From the NCBI GenBank assembly GCA_029531795.1, contig JAPEIS010000006.1, positions 248,001 to 312,000 on the forward strand: a DNA stretch of 64,000 nt, read 5' to 3'. Numbering within the stretch: the stretch's first letter is position 1; the number at the start of each line of letters is the position of its first letter. The notes beneath the pieces were generated by a model. That model was not told the origin of the DNA and searched no databases. It saw only the letters and a list, made by a program, of their open reading frames with translations. Both the position numbers and the translations under genes were made by a program. This document shows, one piece after another, positions 58,658 through 64,000 of this stretch. This DNA is from Sclerotinia nivalis. Its lineage: Eukaryota; Ascomycota; Leotiomycetes; Helotiales; Sclerotiniaceae.

Positions 58658-60740
58658 TTCGACCTAGATGATTATAGATTACAAGAATTTGGAGTATTTT
58701 ACAATTACTAAATTATTAAATCGCTATCAAATCTATTGATTTGAATTTCTGTTTCGATTCAATTTCAAGATTATCTATCGATTAGATAAATAAGGAGCTA
58801 AATTTGATACTTTGACCAGAAAGTTAAACGATTTGTTTAAAAAGGGAAATGAATACCTTTTATATTAAAACCAAACGATTTTGAAATCAGAAAACCTTAA
58901 TTCTGTTTTGTTCTTTGTATTTATTTCTGTTTCTGTATTTATTTCGTCTGTACTTATCTTATTTGATCCGATAAATTCTTTGAAGAAAAGAGTTCGTTTT
59001 GTAATCACTATTTGTAATCAATCCTACCGATTGCCGAAAAAACTTGATTCAATTCGTTTAGTTTTTAAATCTATTTTGTTTATTTTTAACTTTCTATTCA
59101 CTTTTAGCACTTTGTTTATCCCCAAAGCTTTATTGATTTCTGAATCATTATTCATTTCTATTATTTCGCTTAATCAGTCTTCGATATTCATTGTAATCCC
59201 CGATCTGCTATTTGAATTATCAAAGAAATTGAAAACTTTATTTGTTGAAATATATATATTTGATTTTATATTTGTATCTATTTTGAAGATCTTAGTAGAG
59301 AAAGTATTCAAATATCCCTATATTATCCTATTCGAATATATCGAGAATAATAGTCTACTGTATTATCATAGGAAGCTTTTCGTTTTTGATTACAATAATC
59401 TAAAAGCTGAACTATTTCGTTTAATCCACGATTCCCTTGTTATAGATTATTTGTATTATACTTGTATCTTCGAGTTTCTATTCTGAAATTATTATTGATC
59501 TAGATATTATGATTACATCAATTATTGGGTATATAATTGTTATAATTGTCATCGAGCAATACTGAATTATAGAAGACAAAAAAGTACCCCCTATTTGCTT
59601 TCGATCCCTTAACAAATGTAAAAGGATGTATCGATCGATTTCATAATGCATTTCCCGAAAAGTTTTGATTACAATACAATATTTGTAATAATCGATTGAT
59701 TAACTAAAATAAAGTATTTTCTGTTTTATTATAGTATTTGTAATTCCGAAGAAGTAATCTGTTTATTTCTGAAATATATCTGAAAGTTGTATAATCTATT
59801 ATCGACAATTATATCCGATCGTAATACTCAATTCATATCTGATTTCTGGAAATACGTTTGTAAACGTTTGAGTACAGTATCGAAACTATCGATAGCTTAT
59901 TATTTGGAAACCAATAGGCAAATTGAAAAAGTAAATGTTATATTCGAATAGTATCTTCGATTATATATTTTGTATTTGTAAGACAATTGATCCGAATGAT
60001 TATTGATTATTGAATTTTCAATTAATTCTGTTTAATTTGAAAGTTTCCATTTGACCCTGTTCTTTGCGAATTATAATTATTATTTGTATATAAAGTTTGA
60101 ATTATTTATCGTTATTAACTATTTTGATATTCGGGATACCGAAGAGTTTGTCAAGAAAATATCTCTGATTGTTAAATATCTGAAAACCGAATTGATTATT
60201 AGCCAAATTTATTATACAAAGAATATTAATACCTATTATACTTTTGTTCATTATTACAATCTTGATAATTTAGTTTGATTGAATATCAAAAACATCAAGA
60301 TTCTAAAACCCCAAAAGAAACTAAATTGAAAGAATCTAGATTCATTTCAAATCCTGCAAATTATAAATATATATACTTACAAATTCGAATTATTTATCTC
60401 GATAAAAAATCATCTTATGTTTTATATGAATTTATTATATTTTGTTTATGATGATTTTGTTCTTGATCAATATAATCTGTTTCTTTCTTTTATTGAAATA
60501 GAAGGAATCGAATAATTTGAGATAAAGGAAATTCTGAATTCCTATTGGAAACGTTGTGGTCGTGATAGTCCCCGTCTGAAATATACCGTTCAATGGATCG
60601 ATTATGATGAGCCAACCAAAAAGCCTGTTGATTATTTGAATAATATTCGAAAGCTGATTTAGAATTATTATCGGAAGTATTCGGATAAATCTAGTCTTTA
60701 TAATTACCTCAACAGAGTTCGGCCTTAAAGAGAGGGATAC

Positions 60741-60977
60741 TGTTATAGGGTCAGGGCTGGATTATTGGATTGGTCCTTTTAGTAGACTCCATTTGTCCGA
60801 TCTATTATCGAGCAGGGTATGCTCGATGATTGTATTCTGTAAGAACATTAGGGTTCGAAGCCTTAGTACACACAAATGTATTTAAAGGAAACATTTCTTT
60901 TGTAGAAATATAATTCTTCGAGCTATATTTTATCAATAAAAATGATTTCTGTTATCCTGTCTGCTGCCTCCGTGATA
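60741..60977 (+). repeat. 3' LTR of element A
   Basis: 237 bp, starts TGTTATAGGG, ends CCGTGATA. Aligned to the 5' LTR it shows many changes in the C-to-T sense, while its last 20 bp are better kept than in the 5' LTR. Confidence 0.85.
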
Positions 60978-61728
60978 ATTATATACAAATTCTTTAACGG
61001 ATTTAATAGTATTGGAAAATCTTTCAAATACAATTGAAAAAGTATTCGAAATTTGCAAAATCAAATAATAACAATTATAGATTATCTATCGATTGAATTA
61101 TATTCCACGAATTGTTACAATTTTGGGAGATTTACAACAATTGATTATTGTTTCAATCAAATCGGAAACTATACTCGAGGTTATCAACGATAATATAGGA
61201 CAACGAATGATTTAAGCAATTGAATTTATACAAAACAAAAAATCCAATTTATATAATTCTATTTAGTTTTTGAATTTTCTAGCTTTGCAATATACAGTTC
61301 TTCTCAAGAATCTCCGGATTTTAGAAATTATAATTAATACCCTTCGGATCGTTTTCAAACCCAAAATAATTCAATACACTCGATACTTTCAATAACACAA
61401 CACTCGAACTTACTTTCGCTTTGAAAAGTGCCGAATCTGTAATATAATTGAATATACAGAAAAAAATCATTCTATTAAATATGATACAATTTATAATTAT
61501 CTAATAAGATACTTATATTGCAATAAACCTTATTTAGTAAATGATCCTGAATACTCTTTTCGTTTTATCATCAAAAATCCCAAATCCAAAACAGAAAAGC
61601 AAGTTATCTAGAAAATATCAAAGGCAGCTAGAATCAAAGCTTGTATCAATGCAAAATGCTTTAAAGTTTCAAAAGCTGATTCTTTAATAGAAAAACCTAT
61701 TGCCTTTTCAATCCCAATTCGATCTATT
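60978..61728 (+). pseudogene. LINE ORF1 remnant, right part (element D)
   Basis: Continues the frame broken at 54747 once element A and one target repeat are removed. A zinc-knuckle-like cluster starts with CRIC at 61429-61440 (C-x2-C, then H, then a second Cys group YCNKPYL and DPEYSF), followed by a basic tail (KNPKSKTEKQ, KISKAARIKACINAK). This is the layout of the C-terminus of Tad-type ORF1. Interrupted again at 61729 by element B. Confidence 0.5.
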
Positions 61729-63182
61729 TATTACGAAGGCAGTAGACAGGATAACAGAAATTACTTTTATTGATAAGATATAGTTTGAAGAGTTACGTTT
61801 TTATAAAAGAAACGTTTCCTTTAAATACATTTGTATATACTAAAGCTCCGAGTTTTAATGTTCTTACAGGGTACAATCACTGAATATGCTTCGTTCGGTG
61901 TTGGATCGGATAGGTGGAGTCTATTAAAGGGATCAATCCAATAATCCGGCTTTGATCCTATAATAGTATTTTCTTTTTTAAGGCCGAATTTTGTTGAGGT
62001 GGTTATAAGGGCCAGGTTTATTCAAATATTTCCGATGGTAATTCTAGATTAGTTTTCGAGTATTGTTTAGATAATTAGTAGGTTCTTTGGTTGGTTCGTT
62101 GTAGTTGATTTATCGGATGGTATATTTCAGGTGGGGGCTATTGCAATTGCAGCGTTTTTAGCGGGAATTCAGAACTTCCTTCATCTCGAATTGTTCGATT
62201 TCTTTGACTTCAATAGGAGGAGGGGGCGGATTGCATTGACCAGGGATAGGATTGTTATGAGCGGGGTATAATAAGTTTATATAGAATATAGAATGATTTC
62301 TTATCGAGGTAGGTAATTCGAGCTTGTAAGCGTATACACCTATAGTTTGTAGGATCTGGAACAGATCTAGATTCTTCTAATCTAGTTTCTTTTAAAGTCT
62401 TAGAATCTTGATGTTTTTGGTGTTCAATCAAATTAGATCATTAGGATTGTAATAACGAGTAAAAGTATAATAAGCGTTGATATTCTTCGTATAGTAAGCT
62501 TGATTAACAATCAATTCGATCTTCAAATGCTTAACGATTAGGGATATTTTCTTGATAAACTCTTCGATATCCCGGATACTAAAATAGTTAATAACAATGA
62601 ACAATTCAAACCTTATATACGAATGATAACCGTAATTCGCAAAGAACAAGATTAGATGGAAACTTTCAGACTAAACAGAATTGATTGAAAATTCAGCAAT
62701 CGACAATTACTCGAATCAATCGTTCTGTAGGTACAAGATATATAATCGGAGATATTATTCGAGTATAACATTTGCTCTTTCAATTTACCCATCGGTTTCT
62801 GGATAATAGATTGTCGATAATTTCGATACTGTATTTAGACGTTTACAGATGTGTTTCTAGAAATCAGATATGAATTGAACATTATAATCGAATATAATTG
62901 TCAATGGTAGGTTATATAGCTTTCAGATATACTTTAGGAATAAACGAACTACTTTTTCGGAATTACAAATATCATAATAAAGTAGGAAATACTTTATTTT
63001 AATCAATCGATCGATTACTACGAATATCATATCATAATCAAAACTTTTCGGGAGATGTATTATAAAATCGATCGATATATCCCTTTATACTTATTAAGGG
63101 ATTGAGAACGGGTAGAGGACACCTTCTTGTTTTCTACGGTTCGGTGCTGCTCGGTAGTAGTTATAACAATTATGTATCCAAT
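61729..63182 (-). mobile_element. Ty3/gypsy chromovirus B, 3' part, reverse copy of A
   Basis: The 3' LTR is 61965-61729 (237 bp, same length as in A). Upstream of it on the minus strand lie the same polypurine region, chromodomain (about 62190-62000) and integrase (62649-62428 matches A 60051-60278; finger and core up to 63182). The element is cut at 63182 by element C; its remaining 5' part must lie beyond the window. Stops and transitions are as in A. Arranged tail to tail with A. Confidence 0.85.
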
Positions 63183-63345
63183 TATCACGGTAAGGGAAAA
63201 GGTATGTGTAGGTTTGATCTATTGTTGTACTACGAGGAGGAGAAGAAGGTCAAGGAGGTGATCTGACTATATAGAAGTGAGTGTATGCATATGTGCCTAA
63301 GGTATATATGATCATGTGCAGGTGAAGGGAGATGAATCCGTAACA
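63183..63345 (-). repeat. 3' LTR of element C, 163 bp
   Basis: Starts TGTTACGG and ends CCGTGATA on the minus strand; its interior is unrelated to the LTR of A. Very short for a gypsy LTR. Defined from the adjoining polypurine tract and the break in homology between B and A; the partner LTR is not in the window. Confidence 0.6.
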
Positions 63346-63491
63346 GTACCCCCTTCTGAAGAAACCCATTTGACCCCAAATGGGTATTAAAAAATAAAGA
63401 AAAATAAAGAAAAAATACAGATCTCTTTCTTCAATTAGATCTCTGAACAAAAAATATATGATATCCTCTAATGATGTTATATCCCTTATTG

Positions 63492-63979
63492 TTATAATAT
63501 GTAATATACCTTTAAACAAAGCGAATAATCTTGGTGCGAATGGATTTTCGTAGAGTAGGTGTAGCAATCACGCTGTATAACTCCGATTGCAAATTCTATG
63601 GTTCCGGTTGCAATATAGTAGTGTCGGGGTGCTTTAGGACCCAAGTTGACGATTCTGGCTTTTTTGGATGAAGACAATGATATTCGATAAAAACCTTCTC
63701 GTTATTCTTTAAATTATTAATTGGTTGTCAAGTTGGTGTGTAGTATCTTCATTTGATCAAATAATGATGGCCATTCTCATTATGATTATCTAGAACTCCT
63801 TCAAATATCCATTTCTGAACAGACTCATCTTCATCGTTGTCCCGCTTCAAAATTCTATCCCATGTAATCAGGGATTCTGATTTATTAATCGTTGTTTGAA
63901 TCGGAAAGTAAGGATTAGTATAAGCTGAAAGTAAAAGAGAATAATAAAAAATAGAGAAGATTTTAACATTCTCAGACAA
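63492..63979 (-). pseudogene. C-terminal polyprotein remnant of element C
   Basis: Two overlapping minus-strand open stretches (63979-63749 and 63677-63492). The first ends in a chromodomain start; two TGA codons at probable Trp positions interrupt the next ~20 codons. The frame then continues through KKPESS-type residues. Consistent with RIP of a chromovirus integrase end. Confidence 0.55.
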
Positions 63980-64000
63980 TTGAATAAGATAAATATAAAG

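Larger units (their letters stand above)
55020..60720 (+). pseudogene. gag-pol polyprotein remnant of element A
   Basis: Gag at about 55251-56075 (ITGRLTELAVAQIRLY, VTIESFTDSADI). Protease region 56566-56820 (IVDSEYEGYTFVDRNW; the DSG-type triad reads DSE). Reverse transcriptase 57472-58014 ([18 protein letters not shown]; the YxDD box reads YLND because codon 57811-57813 is AAT). RNase H at about 58240-58420 ([17 protein letters not shown]). Integrase with H2C2-type finger (YNCYNCH near 59530) and D-D-E residues (IDFIMHF, SDRNTQF, QIEKVN). Chromodomain at 60525-60720 (LKYTVQWIDYDEPT). Stops occur throughout, often at former Trp or Gln codons. Confidence 0.85.
54748..60977 (+). mobile_element. 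Ty3/gypsy chromovirus retrotransposon A
   Basis: 6,230 bp with 237-bp LTRs at both ends and candidate target repeats ATTAG / ATTAT. A polypurine tract AAAGAGAGGGATAC lies directly before the 3' LTR. Internal order: gag, protease, reverse transcriptase, RNase H, integrase, chromodomain. Two 213-bp solo LTRs of a related family are nested inside. The interior is AT-rich with many stops and a mutated RT active site, so it is dead. Confidence 0.9.
63183..64000 (-). mobile_element. Ty3/gypsy chromovirus C, 3' end, runs off window
   Basis: Minus strand. A chromodomain remnant (KWIFEGVLDNHNENGHHYL, about 63830-63750, continuing past a TGA) is followed by a non-coding tract, a polypurine tract AGAAGGGGGTAC and a 163-bp LTR (63345-63183). 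The LTR ends next to ATTGG (63182-63178 on minus), which also occurs at the matching site of element A, so C is inserted in B with a probable 5-bp duplication whose partner lies outside the window. Confidence 0.7.

Noticed and set aside
63160..63240. Uninterrupted integrase reading frame across the end of element C
   Set aside because: The frame stays open by chance through the LTR end; alignment with element A stops at 63182, exactly at CCGTGATA, so it is an insertion junction.

Overview
The window looks like a chromosome segment of a filamentous ascomycete (Pezizomycotina). It has 48-115 bp spliceosomal introns with CTAAC/CTAAT branch sites and fungal gene families. AT-rich transposon tracts carry stop codons made by C-to-T and G-to-A changes, the mark of repeat-induced point mutation (RIP). 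A Leotiomycete is my guess from the overall look, with low confidence; no database was searched.

Layout. 1-3.24 kb: a copia-like solo LTR (441-727) and a complete but decayed pogo/Fot1 DNA transposon (1389-3240, 56-bp TIRs, TA target duplication). 3.28-15.2 kb: a loose tandem array, period about 0.67 kb, of paired outward-facing TATA-like boxes with no convincing protein genes. A second solo LTR (6691-6978) and a 6-kb Tad-like LINE (7851-13828) interrupt it. 14.7-16 kb is rich in microsatellites.

16.5-35.7 kb is the gene-rich, GC-normal core: a conserved-looking hypothetical protein (16569-18416, -), SUMO E1 subunit Aos1 (19426-20732, +), a Bmt5-like 25S rRNA methyltransferase (20978-22093, -), a decaying O-methyltransferase (23924-25431, +), mitochondrial succinyl-CoA:3-ketoacid CoA-transferase (25743-27916, -, 8 exons), tRNA-Trp(CCA) (28623-28694, -), mitochondrial D-lactate dehydrogenase (29179-31457, -, 11 exons), an F-box-like protein (32567-33913, +) and a hypothetical gene with an 818-bp intron (34122-35739, -). 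The gene models were built by hand from splice signals; exon sums close in frame for all spliced CDS models in this core.

36-51 kb: a doubtful small gene, then two more copies of the same LINE (37087-43077 and 45227-51103, both -). They flank a short segment holding an F-box-like gene with one in-frame TAG. All three LINE copies have target-site duplications, an (AATC)n tail and different RIP lesions. 51.1-54.4 kb has no recognisable gene.

54.4-64 kb is a nest of retroelements. A LINE ORF1 remnant is split by a 6.2-kb Ty3/gypsy chromovirus (A, 54748-60977), which carries two 213-bp solo LTRs. A second copy of that family in reverse orientation (B, from 61729) is itself interrupted by a different chromovirus (C, from 63183) running off the window end.

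The core genes are ordinary housekeeping and metabolic functions (sumoylation, rRNA modification, ketone-body and D-lactate oxidation) and do not form one pathway. The least explained structure is the array of divergent TATA-box pairs.
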